Source: a bacterium
Lineage (GTDB): Bacteria > JAUVQV01 > DATDCY01
Length of the DNA stretch: 20,095 nt
Assembly (NCBI GenBank): GCA_036524115.1
Contig: DATDCY010000306.1
Coordinates: forward strand, 1-20,095
Direction of reading: 5' to 3'
Below are positions 6,072-14,264 of the stretch, in pieces. Each line of letters starts with the position of its first letter. Position 1 is the stretch's first letter. The position numbers and the translations under genes are program-made. Under the pieces are notes generated by a model that had not been told where the DNA came from, did no database searches, and saw nothing but the letters and a program-made list of their open reading frames with translations.

Positions 6072-7172
6072 TCATCCCCCCATGCCCAGATAGCGGCCGG
6101 CGGCGACCAGCACCAGGCCGATGGCCGCCCCGGCGATCTCCAGCGGCAGCGCGATCCGCATCTCGCGGCGGACGCCGGAGAGCGAGGTGATGACCGAGGA
6201 GCCGGTGAACTGCATCGCGCAGAACGCGGAGGCCACCGTGAGCAGCGCCGCCCAGCCCCCGAGCGCCGCCGCGTGCTCCCCGCGCAGCAGCAGGGGCGCT
6301 GCGACGGCCGCCCAGAGTGCGCCGAGCAGGGCGCCCTTGAGCGCGAAGGCGCGCCCGGGAATCCACGGGAGCAGCAGCGGGGTCAGCGCGGAGCCGGCGA
6401 GCAGTGCGCCGGCGCAGGCGGCTGCGGTGGCCGGCGCGCGCGCCACGAGCGCCTCCCAGGAGAAGCCGCCCGGGACGAGCCCACCGGCCAGCAGGAGGAT
6501 GCCGAGCAGCGGCGCGACCCACCCGGCGGATTGGACCAGCTCCACCGGCACGAGGACCAGCCGGTCGGCGAACGTGAACGTGACGCGGCGCATCCGGGGC
6601 GTGGCCGCCATCCCGGCGTCGAGGAATGCGGGGAGATCGGCGGCGCGCACCGGCCCGAAGACCACGTCGAACCCTGAGTCCCGGCTGACCTCCCGCGCGG
6701 CGATGCCGGTCGCGCCGAGCTGCGGGACGACGATCGTCCGGTGGCGCACGCGCGCCGCCAGGCCCACGGAGGCGATCCGCGCGACCATCTCCCCGCTGCC
6801 GAAGGTCCCCTTGCCGGCGGCGCACCAGACGTTGATGCCGTGGGTGTCGAGCACGAGGATCCAGGCGTCGCGTCCGGCGAGCGCGCGGCGCAGGTGGTCG
6901 AAGCTCAGCCGGTAGTTCGCGCTGGCCAGCACCGGCGAATCGGCGCCGGGGGAGCCGAGGGCGTAGAGCCCGGGCTCGACGCGGAAGCTCTTGCGCCGGA
7001 CCCCGAAGCGCACGCGCCAGTGCCCGAGGCGGTCATCCAGCGACCACGAGGAGACCGCCGTCCGCACGCGCTCGTCCGGCGGCAGCCCCGGGCCCGGCTG
7101 ACCGCCGGGCGCGGTGGGACATCAGGAGGATTGCGTCGGCGCCGCCGGCGCCAGCGGGATCGGTGCGTTCAT
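6072..7172 (-). CDS. hgcA: Mercury-methylation corrinoid protein HgcA; candidate selenoprotein (TGA at 7124-7122 read as Sec17)
   Basis: HgcA is a membrane corrinoid protein that transfers a methyl group to Hg(II). Its diagnostic cap helix is present: GINVWCAAGKGTFGS, with the cobalt-ligand cysteine at Cys117. The corrinoid-binding domain spans ~36-213, including EPGLYALGSP, SANYRLSFDHLRR, VVPQLGATGIAAREV and FGPVRAADLPAFL. Five membrane segments follow (about 217-355). From ATG 7172 the frame has 16 codons, then TGA, then an uninterrupted frame to TGA at 6074-6072: 366 residues with one Sec, beginning MNAPIPLAPAAPTQSS-U-C. The TGA-TGT pair and a SECIS-like hairpin support readthrough. The conventional alternative is GTG 7067 (331 residues), with only a weak GGACGAG upstream; the ATG has TATACT 6 nt upstream and no SD. 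The HgcA identity is certain; the Sec start is a strong hypothesis. Confidence 0.9.
7088..7124 (-). promoter_or_regulatory. SECIS-like hairpin directly after the in-frame TGA of hgcA
   Basis: Reading the minus strand from the TGA (7124-7122), 18 nt precede the loop GGTCA (7103-7099). The loop is closed by a perfect 7-bp stem GCCCGGC (7110-7104) with GCCGGGC (7098-7092), then a C-C mismatch, then 3 more pairs (7114-7112 with 7090-7088). From memory, the E. coli fdhF SECIS has the same 18-nt spacing and a loop beginning GGUC, whose G and U contact SelB. The bulged U17 of E. coli is absent. In GC-rich DNA a stem can occur by chance, so position and loop carry the weight. A plain uORF hairpin is the alternative. 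Confidence 0.6.
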
Positions 7173-7178
7173 GGGGAC

Positions 7179-7184
7179 AGTATA
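7179..7184 (-). promoter_or_regulatory. -10 box (TATACT) of hgcA, leaderless spacing
   Basis: TATACT on the minus strand ends 6 nt before the ATG at 7172 (GTCCCC between them), so transcription would start at or next to the ATG. No SD is present and no good -35 box is seen at 16-18 nt. The same TATACT with the same 6-nt spacing precedes the GTG at 8093. It supports ATG 7172 as a true start and hence TGA readthrough. Confidence 0.5.
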
Positions 7185-7200
7185 CGTCGTCCGGACGGGC

Positions 7201-7812
7201 TCAGGATTTCGCGAGGGTGATGAGCCTGAACCACCCGCCGAGCAGCAGCGGGCGGTCCTCGGTGACGCGCAGCGCGGGCGCGGCCGCCAGCGCGTCCTCG
7301 AAGACCACGTCGGTGCGCGTCAGGAGCGGACCGATGAACAGGCTCGCGAACCGCCTCACGAAGGCGCGCTCCCCCGGGCGCAGGAACTTGTCCATGACCA
7401 GCGCGCGCCCCCCGGGCCGCAGGACGCGCTGGGTCTCGGCGAGCGCGAGGTCGGGGCGGGGGACCACGGCGAGGATCAGGTGCAGGACCATCGCGTCGAA
7501 GGAGGCGTCCGCAAAGGGCAGGGCGGTCGCGTCCCCGATTACGAAGGAAGGGCCGCGCCCCAGGCGCCGCGCCCGCTCGCGCGCCCGCCGCAGCATCGCG
7601 GGCGTCAGGTCCAGCGCCGTCACGCTGCGGCAGGGAGGCAGGTGCGGGAGGTCGAGGCCGCTGCCGGCGCCGCAGATCAGCACGTCGCGGTCGCGCGCGG
7701 GGTCCAGCCGCGCCAGGCTTTCGCGCCGCGGCTTCCGGGAGACGGACTCGAGGGCCAGGTCGTACAGTGGCGCCAGCAGGGTGTAGGCGCGTCGCAACGT
7801 CCGCGCGCTCAC
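7201..7812 (-). CDS. Class I SAM-dependent methyltransferase (UbiE-like)
   Basis: 203 residues with the Rossmann methyltransferase fold. Motif I, the SAM-binding glycine loop, is VLICGAGSGLDLP at about 44-56. Asp68 (VTALDLTPAML) matches the acidic residue that holds the SAM ribose, GDATALPFADASFD at 93-106 is the adenine-side and post-II motif, and VLRPGGRALVMDKF is motif III. The N-terminus (AYTLLAPLYDLAL) is typical of UbiE and arsenite-methyltransferase-like proteins; the substrate is not evident. The start is GTG 7812, overlapping the TGA of the small membrane protein by the GTGA pattern, with GAGGG upstream. It lies 28 nt upstream of hgcA on the same strand, so a link with mercury or corrinoid methylation is possible, but this is context only; HgcA is thought to be methylated from methyl-tetrahydrofolate rather than SAM. 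Confidence 0.85.
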   Translation of the reverse strand: MSARTLRRAYTLLAPLYDLALESVSRKPRRESLARLDPARDRDVLICGAGSGLDLPHLPPCRSVTALDLTPAMLRRARERARRLGRGPSFVIGDATALPFADASFDAMVLHLILAVVPRPDLALAETQRVLRPGGRALVMDKFLRPGERAFVRRFASLFIGPLLTRTDVVFEDALAAAPALRVTEDRPLLLGGWFRLITLAKS

Positions 7813-8093
7813 GAGCCGTGACCCTCGCGGTCCTGGTCCTCGCGGTTGTGCGCGGGATCGTGGGCGGCGTGCCTCGCCGCGTGTGCCGCCACGACCCTGG
7901 AGCGGACGATGTTGCAGAGCACGAGGGAGAGAAAGAACGAGAAGGACCCGTCGACCCACTTGTTGAAGAAGGGCTCCCGGCTCCAGACGGCGAGGTAGAC
8001 CGCGTGGAGCACGAAGAGCAGCAACGGGCTGAGCACCCGCGCCAGATCGGCGTTGCTCAGCGGCGGCGGGCCGTTCTCACCTTCAGCGTTCAC
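7809..8093 (-). CDS. Small membrane protein with His-rich C-terminal tail
   Basis: 94 residues, family not recognised. Two hydrophobic segments are visible, about 21-37 (LSPLLLFVLHAVYLAVW) and 50-63 (SFSFFLSLVLCNIV), separated by a short loop with Lys/Asp. The tail from residue 71 is rich in His and acidic residues: HAARHAAHDPAHNREDQDREGHGS minus nothing recognisable, with six His in 22 residues, which could bind metal. The start is GTG 8093: TATACT ends 6 nt upstream, as for hgcA, and no SD is properly spaced. It is the first gene of the unit leading through the methyltransferase to hgcAB, and is coupled to the methyltransferase by GTGA. A role in metal handling or membrane docking is only a guess. 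Confidence 0.7.
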   Translation of the reverse strand: MNAEGENGPPPLSNADLARVLSPLLLFVLHAVYLAVWSREPFFNKWVDGSFSFFLSLVLCNIVRSRVVAAHAARHAAHDPAHNREDQDREGHGS

Positions 8094-8099
8094 GCACCC

Positions 8100-8105
8100 A
8101 GTATA
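8100..8105 (-). promoter_or_regulatory. -10 box (TATACT) of the small membrane protein / hgc gene cluster
   Basis: TATACT on the minus strand ends 6 nt before the GTG at 8093 (GGGTGC between). No convincing -35 box at 17 nt. It would give a leaderless transcript covering the membrane protein, the methyltransferase and hgcAB. Confidence 0.45.
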
Positions 8106-8128
8106 TCCCCTCGCGGCGCTCGGCTGCG

Positions 8129-8149
8129 GTCCCGCTGTCGGAGCGGGAC
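8129..8149 (-). terminator. Hairpin after the TMTC-like gene, terminator-like without T-tract
   Basis: A perfect 8-bp stem GTCCCGCT with AGCGGGAC around a 5-nt loop begins 5 nt past the stop of the membrane/TPR gene on the minus strand. No run of T follows, so it may be a weak or Rho-assisted terminator or an mRNA 3'-end protector. It separates that gene from the TATACT-driven hgc cluster. Confidence 0.45.
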
Positions 8150-8153
8150 GCGC

Positions 8154-9992
8154 TCACTCTTGACGGCCGACGCGGCTACGCAGCAGCGCCGCCGTCGAGA
8201 ACTCGGCCTTCGCGTCCGCCTCGAGGCCCAGCCTGCCCAGAGCAACGCCCAAGTTCTGGTGCGCTGCCGGGACGTCCGGAGCGAGAAGGACGGCTGTTCG
8301 CAGGCTTGGCAAGGCTTCGGCGAAGGCACCCTGCTTGAGGAGATCAAGCCCGAGGTTGAAGTGCGCCAGGAAGAAGCGCGGCTCCAGTCTCAAGGCTTCC
8401 CGATAAGCCGCGATGCCCTCGGCGGGCCGGCCGACTCCCTGCAACTCGATCCCCATGTTGGTGTAGGCCGCCGCGGTCGGCCGCTGCTCGATGGACGCGC
8501 GGTAGCAGTCAATGGCCTCCTCGATCCTGCCGAGCCTCGCCAGAGTGTTGGCGAGGTTGTAGTACTCCTCCCACCCCGGGTGCAGCACAAGGGCCGTGCG
8601 CTGATGCTCGAGGGCCGCGCTCAGATCGCCTCGCTCAAAGAGCAGGAGACCGTAGTTTGAGTGCGCCACAAAGGCCGCGGGATTCTTCACCAGGGTGTCC
8701 TTCCAGAGAGTCTCGTTGTCACGGTAGATGTGGGTTTGCCGCCACGTCAGCCACCAAAGGGGCGCCAGAACGATCAGTGGCAGGACGACTCTCAGCGCGC
8801 CGGAGGCGCCGGTCGTCAACTTCCGACGGCCCTTCTCCCACCACCAGGCGGCTGATCCCGCGGCAGCCGCGAGGATGCCCGCACTCGCGTGGTATTGGAA
8901 ATGGTCCTGGACGAATGCGTAGCGCATGAAGTATACGTTGAAGAACCCGAGCGCGGGGAAGATCATCGCCGAATACCACGCCACCGCCGCCAAGGGACCC
9001 CTGCCGGTACGCCTCCTCCAGAGCACCAGGACCGCGAGTGCCAGAAGCACAGCCGCCGGGAACAGCCACGCCATCGGGTCCGTTGCCTTGATGTCCCAAC
9101 GGGGGCGGACAAAGACAAGATCCGCCGGCCAGAAGAGTTCGAAGACATAGAACCACCAGGCCCGCCCGGCGATCAGGAACCGCGTCGCGAAATCCATGGT
9201 GAACTCGCTTCCCGAGGCGCCCACGTGGCTCTGCTCCAGCCAGGCGGTGAGCAGGCCAAACGCGCTGCCGAGTGCAACGAAGGGGAGTAGCGTGCGGAAA
9301 TCCCGGCCGATGATCCTCCCCCTTCGCCACCAGACGATCGCTGCAAGCCCGAACGGCAAGAGACACACGGCCGTCTTGCTCAGCAAGGCGGCAAGGAAGA
9401 AGCCGAGTGGTAGGAGTTGCCCGGCGCGAGCCTTTCGTGCCTCGGGATCGCGCTCCGCGCGCAGATGGGCATGAACGAACGAGAAGACCGAGAGCATCAT
9501 GAAGAACCCTGACAGGGTGTTCTTGCGTTCCGTCACCCAGGCGACGGACTCGGCATGCACCGGGTGGAGCGCGAAGACGGCCGCGGCAAACCAGGCCCCT
9601 GGCACGCCGAGGAACGCAAGTATCCGCCACAGAAGCACCGAGCTTCCGGCATGCAGGAGCACGTTGTCGAGGTGATAGCCGAACGGACGAAGGCCGAATG
9701 CCCGCCGCTCCAGCCAGAAGCTGGTGTGCGTCAGGGGATAGTACTGCTCGTTCGCGCGGAGATCGGTCCATATTCTTCGCAGACCGTCGTCCTGCGTAAG
9801 CACGGGGTTGTTCGTGACATTCGTGTCGTCATCCCAGATGAATCCGTTGCGCAGGGCGGGAAGATAGGCGGAGACCACCAGCAGGAGGAGGAGAGCTGCA
9901 GGCAGGACGGCCCTCCGCCGGGTTCCGTTCCGATTCGCGCGAGGTTGCTCGTCAGCAGTATCTTCCGTACGAATGCCCGGTTTCAATGGCAC
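8154..9992 (-). CDS. TMTC-like multi-pass membrane protein with C-terminal TPR repeats
   Basis: 612 residues. The first ~420 are strongly hydrophobic, with about ten membrane helices. The luminal-type acidic motif FIWDDDTNV (Asp54-56) and [16 protein letters not shown] (143-158) are hallmarks of the bacterial TMTC/DUF1736-like family, related to GT-C glycosyltransferases that use polyprenyl-phosphate sugars. From ~435 to the end are four or more TPR units ([83 protein letters not shown]). Protein O-glycosylation is the best guess; the activity is unproven. The start GTG 9992 ([11 protein letters not shown]) follows GGGAG by about 8 nt and places the first helix at ~28-46. The gene is visibly less GC-rich than its neighbours (52% and 62% in two sampled 60-nt stretches), which suggests transfer. 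It is divergent from ileS. Confidence 0.85.
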   Translation of the reverse strand: MPLKPGIRTEDTADEQPRANRNGTRRRAVLPAALLLLLVVSAYLPALRNGFIWDDDTNVTNNPVLTQDDGLRRIWTDLRANEQYYPLTHTSFWLERRAFGLRPFGYHLDNVLLHAGSSVLLWRILAFLGVPGAWFAAAVFALHPVHAESVAWVTERKNTLSGFFMMLSVFSFVHAHLRAERDPEARKARAGQLLPLGFFLAALLSKTAVCLLPFGLAAIVWWRRGRIIGRDFRTLLPFVALGSAFGLLTAWLEQSHVGASGSEFTMDFATRFLIAGRAWWFYVFELFWPADLVFVRPRWDIKATDPMAWLFPAAVLLALAVLVLWRRRTGRGPLAAVAWYSAMIFPALGFFNVYFMRYAFVQDHFQYHASAGILAAAAGSAAWWWEKGRRKLTTGASGALRVVLPLIVLAPLWWLTWRQTHIYRDNETLWKDTLVKNPAAFVAHSNYGLLLFERGDLSAALEHQRTALVLHPGWEEYYNLANTLARLGRIEEAIDCYRASIEQRPTAAAYTNMGIELQGVGRPAEGIAAYREALRLEPRFFLAHFNLGLDLLKQGAFAEALPSLRTAVLLAPDVPAAHQNLGVALGRLGLEADAKAEFSTAALLRSRVGRQE

Positions 9993-10100
9993 GTGGATGG
10001 CTCCCCGAGAATCTTGCGCACAGTCTACCTCTGGCCGACAGGCTGCGTCCACCGGTCCGAGGCGCGATGGGCATCCTGGCCCGGAAACCTTCTGAATTCT

Positions 10101-10129
10101 TTGACATGCGAGGCGGTTCGGGGTACAAA
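10101..10129 (+). promoter_or_regulatory. Consensus sigma70 promoter of ileS
   Basis: TTGACA (10101-10106), a 17-nt spacer and TACAAA (10124-10129), about 34 nt before the ileS ATG. The -35 is perfect. The leader is too short for a T-box riboswitch. The SD GGAGGGG is at 10155-10161. Confidence 0.75.
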
Positions 10130-10163
10130 TGACAGATTGTCCGCACGAAGAGCCGGAGGGGCG

Positions 10164-12947
10164 ATGGATTACAAGGACACGCTGAACCTGCCGAAGACGG
10201 CGTTCCCGATGAAGGCCGACCTGACCCGCCGCGAGCCGGGCATGCTCGAATTCTGGGAAGCGCAGGGCATCTACGGGAAGATCCGCGAGGCGCGCAAGGG
10301 GAAGACGCAGTACATCCTCCATGACGGTCCGCCATATGCCAACGGGCATATCCACATGGGGCACGCCCTCAATAAGATCCTCAAGGACATCGTCATAAAG
10401 TCTCGTAACCTTGAGGGAATGGACGCGTCATATGTTCCCGGATGGGACTGCCATGGCCTCCCGATCGAGTTGCAGGTCGACAAGACCCTCGGCTCGAAGA
10501 AGAGGGAGATGTCCACAGGCACGTTCCGCAAGGAATGCCGCAAATATGCCGAGGGGTTCGTCGACATCCAGCGCACCGAGTTCAAGCGTCTCGGCGTGCT
10601 CGGGGAATGGGAGAATCCCTATCTGACGATGGCGTTCGGCTACCAGGCGACCATCGTCCGCGAGCTGGGGAAGTGCTTCGCCGCGGGACGAGTCTACCGC
10701 GGGCACAAGCCGGTGCACTGGTGCATTTCCTGCCGCACGGCACTTGCCGAGGCGGAGGTCGAGTACGAGGAGAAGAAATCCCCGTCGATCCTCGTGCGCT
10801 TCCCGATCGTCCGCGGCTGGGAGACGGTCGGCGCGGGGTTGCCGGAGCGCCAGGCCTACGCCGTCATCTGGACGACGACCCCCTGGACGATCCCGGCGAA
10901 CCTCGCCATCGCCGCGCACCCGGACTTCGTGTACGCGATCGTCGAGGCCGGCGGCGACTACTACGTCGTGGCCAAGGACCTGGCAGCGTCGGTCATGGCC
11001 GAGGCCGGCCTCGCGCCGTGGACGATCGTGCGCGAGGTGCGCGGCGCCGACCTCGAGGGCCTCGTCGCCCGCCACCCCTACCTGGAGCGCGAGTCGCGCT
11101 TCGTCCTCGGCGACCACGTCACCCTCGAGGCGGGCTCGGGTCTCGTGCACACGGCGCCCGGCCACGGGCAGGAGGACTACGTCGTCGGCCGCCGCTACAG
11201 GCTGGAGGTCTACAGTCCCGTGGACGACCGGGGACGCTTCGCCGCGGACGTCGAGCGGGTCGCGGGCCAGAAGGTCTTCGACGCCAACCCGGTGGTCGTC
11301 GCCGCCATCCGCGAGGCCGGCAACCTGCTGCGCGAGGGGCAGATCACCCACAGCTACCCGCACTGCTGGCGCTGCAAGCAGCCGGTCATCTTCCGCGCGA
11401 CGAGCCAGTGGTTCATCTCCATGGAGGAGGGGGGCCTGCGCGCCGCGGCGCTCGAGCAGATCGAGCGGGTGCGCTGGATCCCGGCGTGGGGGCGCGAGCG
11501 CATCGCGGGAATGATCGCGCATCGCCCCGACTGGTGCATCTCCCGGCAGCGCTCCTGGGGCGTGCCGATCACGGTGGTGCTCTGCGAGGACTGCGGCGGC
11601 GTCATCGCCACGCCGGAGCTCTTCGAGCGGGTCGCCGCCCGCGTCGGGGCCGAGGGTGCCGACTTCTGGTTCGACGCGCCCGTCGCGGAGCTGCTCGGCG
11701 GCGGCGCCTCCTGCCCCGGCTGCGGCGGGGGGCGGCTGCGCAAGGAGACCGACATCCTCGACGTCTGGTTCGACTCCGGCGTGAGCCACGCCGCGGTGCT
11801 CGAGGCGCGGGGGCTGCCCTGGCCGGCGGACCTCTACCTCGAGGGATCGGACCAGCACCGCGGCTGGTTCCACAGCGCGCTGCTCACCGGCGTCGCGACG
11901 CACGGCGGGGCGCCCTACCGCGGCGTGCTCACGCACGGGTACGTGGTCGACGCCAGCGGCAAGAAGATGTCCAAGTCGGTGGGCAACGTCATCGCGCCGC
12001 AGGAGATCATCAAGCAGTACGGAGCCGAGATCCTGCGGCTCTGGGTCTCGGCCGAGGACTACACGAACGACATCCGCATCTCCCAGGAGATCCTCAAGCG
12101 CCTGGCCGAGGCGTACTTCCGGATCCGCAACACCGCGCGCTTCCTCCTCGGCAACCTCGCCGACTTCGACCCGGCGGCACACGCGGTGGACGCCGCGGCG
12201 GCACCCGAGATCGACCGCTGGGCGCTCGCGCGGCTGGCGCAGCTCGAGCGGCGCGTGCTCGAGGCCTACCGCGACTGCCAGTTCCACGTGGTCTACCACG
12301 CGCTGCTCAACTTCTGCTCGGTCGACCTCTCCGCGTTCTACCTCGACGTGCTCAAGGACCGCCTGTATGTGCTCGCCCCCGACGACCCGGCCCGGCGCGC
12401 CTCGCAGACGGTGCTCCACCGCGTGCTCGAGTCGCTGACGCTGCTCATGGCCCCCGTGCTCTCGTTCACGGCGGAGGAGATCTGGCAGGCGATGCCCGCG
12501 CGCCCGGGCAAGGCCGCGAGCGTCTTCCTCGCGACCTGTGCGCCGACAGCTGCCCCCGCGGACGCGGAGGCGCTCCTCGCGCGCTGGGAGCGCCTGCTGG
12601 AGGTCCGGCGGGCCGTCACCAAGGCCCTCGAGGGCGCGCGCGGCGAGATCGGCAAGTCGCTCGAGGCGGCGGTGACGATCGGCGCGGACGCGGGCACCGT
12701 CGCGCTGCTGGCCTCCTTCGGCGAGACGCAGCTCAAGGAGATCTTCATCGTGACCGGCGTCACCGTGCGCGAGGACCCGGCCGCCGCGAGCCCCGCGGTC
12801 GAGGTGCGGCGGGCGGGCGGGCGCAAGTGCGGCCGCTGCTGGACGTGGTCCGAGGGCGTCGGCGCGGACGCGGCGCACCCCGAGGTCTGCCCGCGCTGCG
12901 CCTCGGCGCTGGCGGTCATCCGGGCGAAGCGGGGGGGGCAGGCTTGA
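10164..12947 (+). CDS. ileS: Isoleucyl-tRNA synthetase
   Basis: 927 residues, normal for bacterial type IleRS, which charges tRNA-Ile and edits Val-tRNA. The class I signature HMGH is at 64-67 ([13 protein letters not shown]), the editing (CP1) domain carries [13 protein letters not shown] and the [16 protein letters not shown] segment, and KMSKS is at 601-605. The C-terminal zinc finger has Cys889, Cys892, Cys909 and Cys912 (CGRC...CPRC). The start ATG 10164 follows a perfect SD and a consensus promoter. The first ~480 nt are clearly lower in G+C than the rest (29 of 60 GC in 10381-10440 against 41 of 60 in 12241-12300), with the change near 10650. A run of eight G stands at 12931-12938 just before the stop. 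lspA, a frequent neighbour of ileS, is absent; a lipoprotein follows. Confidence 0.97.
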   Translation: MDYKDTLNLPKTAFPMKADLTRREPGMLEFWEAQGIYGKIREARKGKTQYILHDGPPYANGHIHMGHALNKILKDIVIKSRNLEGMDASYVPGWDCHGLPIELQVDKTLGSKKREMSTGTFRKECRKYAEGFVDIQRTEFKRLGVLGEWENPYLTMAFGYQATIVRELGKCFAAGRVYRGHKPVHWCISCRTALAEAEVEYEEKKSPSILVRFPIVRGWETVGAGLPERQAYAVIWTTTPWTIPANLAIAAHPDFVYAIVEAGGDYYVVAKDLAASVMAEAGLAPWTIVREVRGADLEGLVARHPYLERESRFVLGDHVTLEAGSGLVHTAPGHGQEDYVVGRRYRLEVYSPVDDRGRFAADVERVAGQKVFDANPVVVAAIREAGNLLREGQITHSYPHCWRCKQPVIFRATSQWFISMEEGGLRAAALEQIERVRWIPAWGRERIAGMIAHRPDWCISRQRSWGVPITVVLCEDCGGVIATPELFERVAARVGAEGADFWFDAPVAELLGGGASCPGCGGGRLRKETDILDVWFDSGVSHAAVLEARGLPWPADLYLEGSDQHRGWFHSALLTGVATHGGAPYRGVLTHGYVVDASGKKMSKSVGNVIAPQEIIKQYGAEILRLWVSAEDYTNDIRISQEILKRLAEAYFRIRNTARFLLGNLADFDPAAHAVDAAAAPEIDRWALARLAQLERRVLEAYRDCQFHVVYHALLNFCSVDLSAFYLDVLKDRLYVLAPDDPARRASQTVLHRVLESLTLLMAPVLSFTAEEIWQAMPARPGKAASVFLATCAPTAAPADAEALLARWERLLEVRRAVTKALEGARGEIGKSLEAAVTIGADAGTVALLASFGETQLKEIFIVTGVTVREDPAAASPAVEVRRAGGRKCGRCWTWSEGVGADAAHPEVCPRCASALAVIRAKRGGQA

Positions 12948-12973
12948 CAGTGTCAGGGGCGGTGCGGAAGAAT
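12944..12973 (+). promoter_or_regulatory. Possible promoter for the FxLYD-like lipoprotein gene
   Basis: TTGACA (12944-12949) overlaps the ileS stop codon; after an 18-nt spacer AAGAAT (12968-12973) ends 6 nt before the ATG at 12980. The -35 is perfect, the -10 is weak at its start. A GGAAG at 12966-12970 could instead act as SD, so leaderless and ordinary initiation are both possible. Confidence 0.4.
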
Positions 12974-12979
12974 GCGCGC

Positions 12980-13474
12980 ATGAACAGGAAGGGCCGCACC
13001 GCGGCGCGCTGGGGCGCGCTCTGGCTGGCCGCGGCGCTGCTGGCGGCGCCCGGCTGCACGTACTTCGACGATCACTGGCCGAGCTTTCCCGGGACCCCCT
13101 TCACGCCCGAGCAGCCCGAGGGCAAGGTCACGCTCACCACGCTGCAGGCCGATACCATCGGCGCCGCGAGCGAGGGGTGCTCGCCGGGGGGGACCGTCTT
13201 CTGGGGGACGGTCACGAACACGGGGGACATGAACGTCGCGGACGTCGTCATCACCCTCACGCCCTTCAACGCCGCGGGCGCCGCCCTCGGCTCCTTCAGC
13301 GGCCTGGTCTACAACGGGACCATCGACGACACCGACCCGGACAACCCCGTCTTCGGCACCACGCTCGAGGTCCTGCAGTCCGGCTCGTTCAAGGTCTGCG
13401 CGTCCATACCGGTCGGGGCCGTGGCCCGCACCGAGTACCGCACCACGTTCACGATCATCGACGAGGTCCAGTGA
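12980..13474 (+). CDS. Small secreted lipoprotein with an FxLYD-like domain
   Basis: 164 residues. The N-terminus is a lipoprotein signal: basic MNRKGRTAAR, a hydrophobic core WGALWLAAALLAA, then PGC, giving lipidated Cys26. The -3 to -1 residues (A-P-G) are not ideal for a lipobox but acceptable. The mature part is a beta-sandwich-like domain: GTVFWGTVTNTGDMNVADVV, then ITLTPFNAAGAALGSFSG, resembling the FxLYD pattern (extracellular domains of unknown role), and ends RTEYRTTFTIIDEVQ. Two cysteines in the mature domain (CSPGG, KVCAS) could pair as a disulfide. No enzyme motif is visible. The ATG at 12980 is chosen because it starts the signal peptide. It overlaps the following TPR lipoprotein gene by GTGA, so the two envelope proteins are coupled and may act together. 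Confidence 0.8.
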   Translation: MNRKGRTAARWGALWLAAALLAAPGCTYFDDHWPSFPGTPFTPEQPEGKVTLTTLQADTIGAASEGCSPGGTVFWGTVTNTGDMNVADVVITLTPFNAAGAALGSFSGLVYNGTIDDTDPDNPVFGTTLEVLQSGSFKVCASIPVGAVARTEYRTTFTIIDEVQ

Positions 13475-14253
13475 GCGTCCGCGCCTGCGCGCCCGCGGCC
13501 CTGCTCGCCGCGGTCGGGTGCGCCGCGCTCGCCGGCTGCGTGGACGCCACGGCGACGCGCCGCCAGAACGCGGAAGCCCACTACCGCATGGCCACGGCGG
13601 CGCTCCAGCAGCCTGGCGGCATCCAGAGCGAGGTCAACCGGCGCGCCGCCTACCCGGAGCTGACGCAGGCGATCGGGATCGAGCCCGGGAACGCGCAGTT
13701 CCACCAGACGCTGGGCGCGATCTACTTCTACGGGGAGGACTACGGGGCCGCCGAGGGCGAGTTCAAGCGCGCGCTCGCGCTGGACCCGAAGGCGGCGGAG
13801 GCGCACAACAACCTGGGCCTCGTCTACCTCGCGCAGGAGCACCCCGCCGAGGCGGCCGGCGAGTTCAAGAAGGCGCTCGCGAACCTCGCCTACCCGACGC
13901 CCGAGATCGCGGCCTTCAACCTCGGGAACGCGCAGTACCGCCTCGGCAACTACGAAGAGGCCATCGAGGCCTACGAGCGTTCGCTGAAGATCCTGCCCGA
14001 GAACTTCGACGGGCAGTTCGGCGTCGGCCTGAGCTACGCGCGCCTCGGCCGCCTCGCGGAGGCGGAGCGCGCGTACGCGGAGGCGGCCCGCCTGCGCCCC
14101 GACGCCGTGCGCGCGCACTACGAGCTGGGCATGACGCTCTTCAAGCTCGGGCGCAAGGGCGAGGCGGCGGCGCAGTTCCGCAGGGTCGTCGAGCTGGAAC
14201 CGGCCGGCGAGCTCGGGGAGCAGTCGCGCATCTACCTCAAGCTGATCAAGTAG
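13471..14253 (+). CDS. TPR lipoprotein, PilW/PilF-like
   Basis: 260 residues. The signal peptide ends in the lipobox LAGC with lipidated Cys23. The mature protein is built of about five TPR units: AQFHQTLGAIYFYGEDYGAA, AHNNLGLVYLAQEHPAEAA, AAFNLGNAQYRLGNYEEAI, FDGQFGVGLSYARLGRLAEAE and AHYELGMTLFKLGRKGEAA. The size and the lipoprotein-TPR architecture match PilW/PilF pilotins, which help the type IV pilus secretin assemble in the outer membrane. The window also holds a gsp operon, so a secretin pilotin role is plausible but unproven; other outer-membrane TPR lipoproteins look alike. The start GTG 13471 overlaps the stop of the upstream lipoprotein. Confidence 0.8.
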   Translation: MSVRACAPAALLAAVGCAALAGCVDATATRRQNAEAHYRMATAALQQPGGIQSEVNRRAAYPELTQAIGIEPGNAQFHQTLGAIYFYGEDYGAAEGEFKRALALDPKAAEAHNNLGLVYLAQEHPAEAAGEFKKALANLAYPTPEIAAFNLGNAQYRLGNYEEAIEAYERSLKILPENFDGQFGVGLSYARLGRLAEAERAYAEAARLRPDAVRAHYELGMTLFKLGRKGEAAAQFRRVVELEPAGELGEQSRIYLKLIK

Positions 14254-14264
14254 GGGCTCACCGC

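Noticed and set aside
7122-7124. The TGA in hgcA as a sign of a reassigned genetic code
   Set aside because: TGA ends ABC exporter, DtxR, hgcA, ileS, lipoprotein, gspG and gspH genes normally, so only local recoding is plausible.
7088-7124. Terminator or attenuator after a 16-codon uORF ahead of hgcA
   Set aside because: The hairpin has no T-tract and its loop position and sequence fit SECIS better; kept as the main alternative rather than as a call.
10130-10163. T-box riboswitch before ileS
   Set aside because: The leader is only about 30 nt and has no T-box or stem I; control is probably by the promoter alone.
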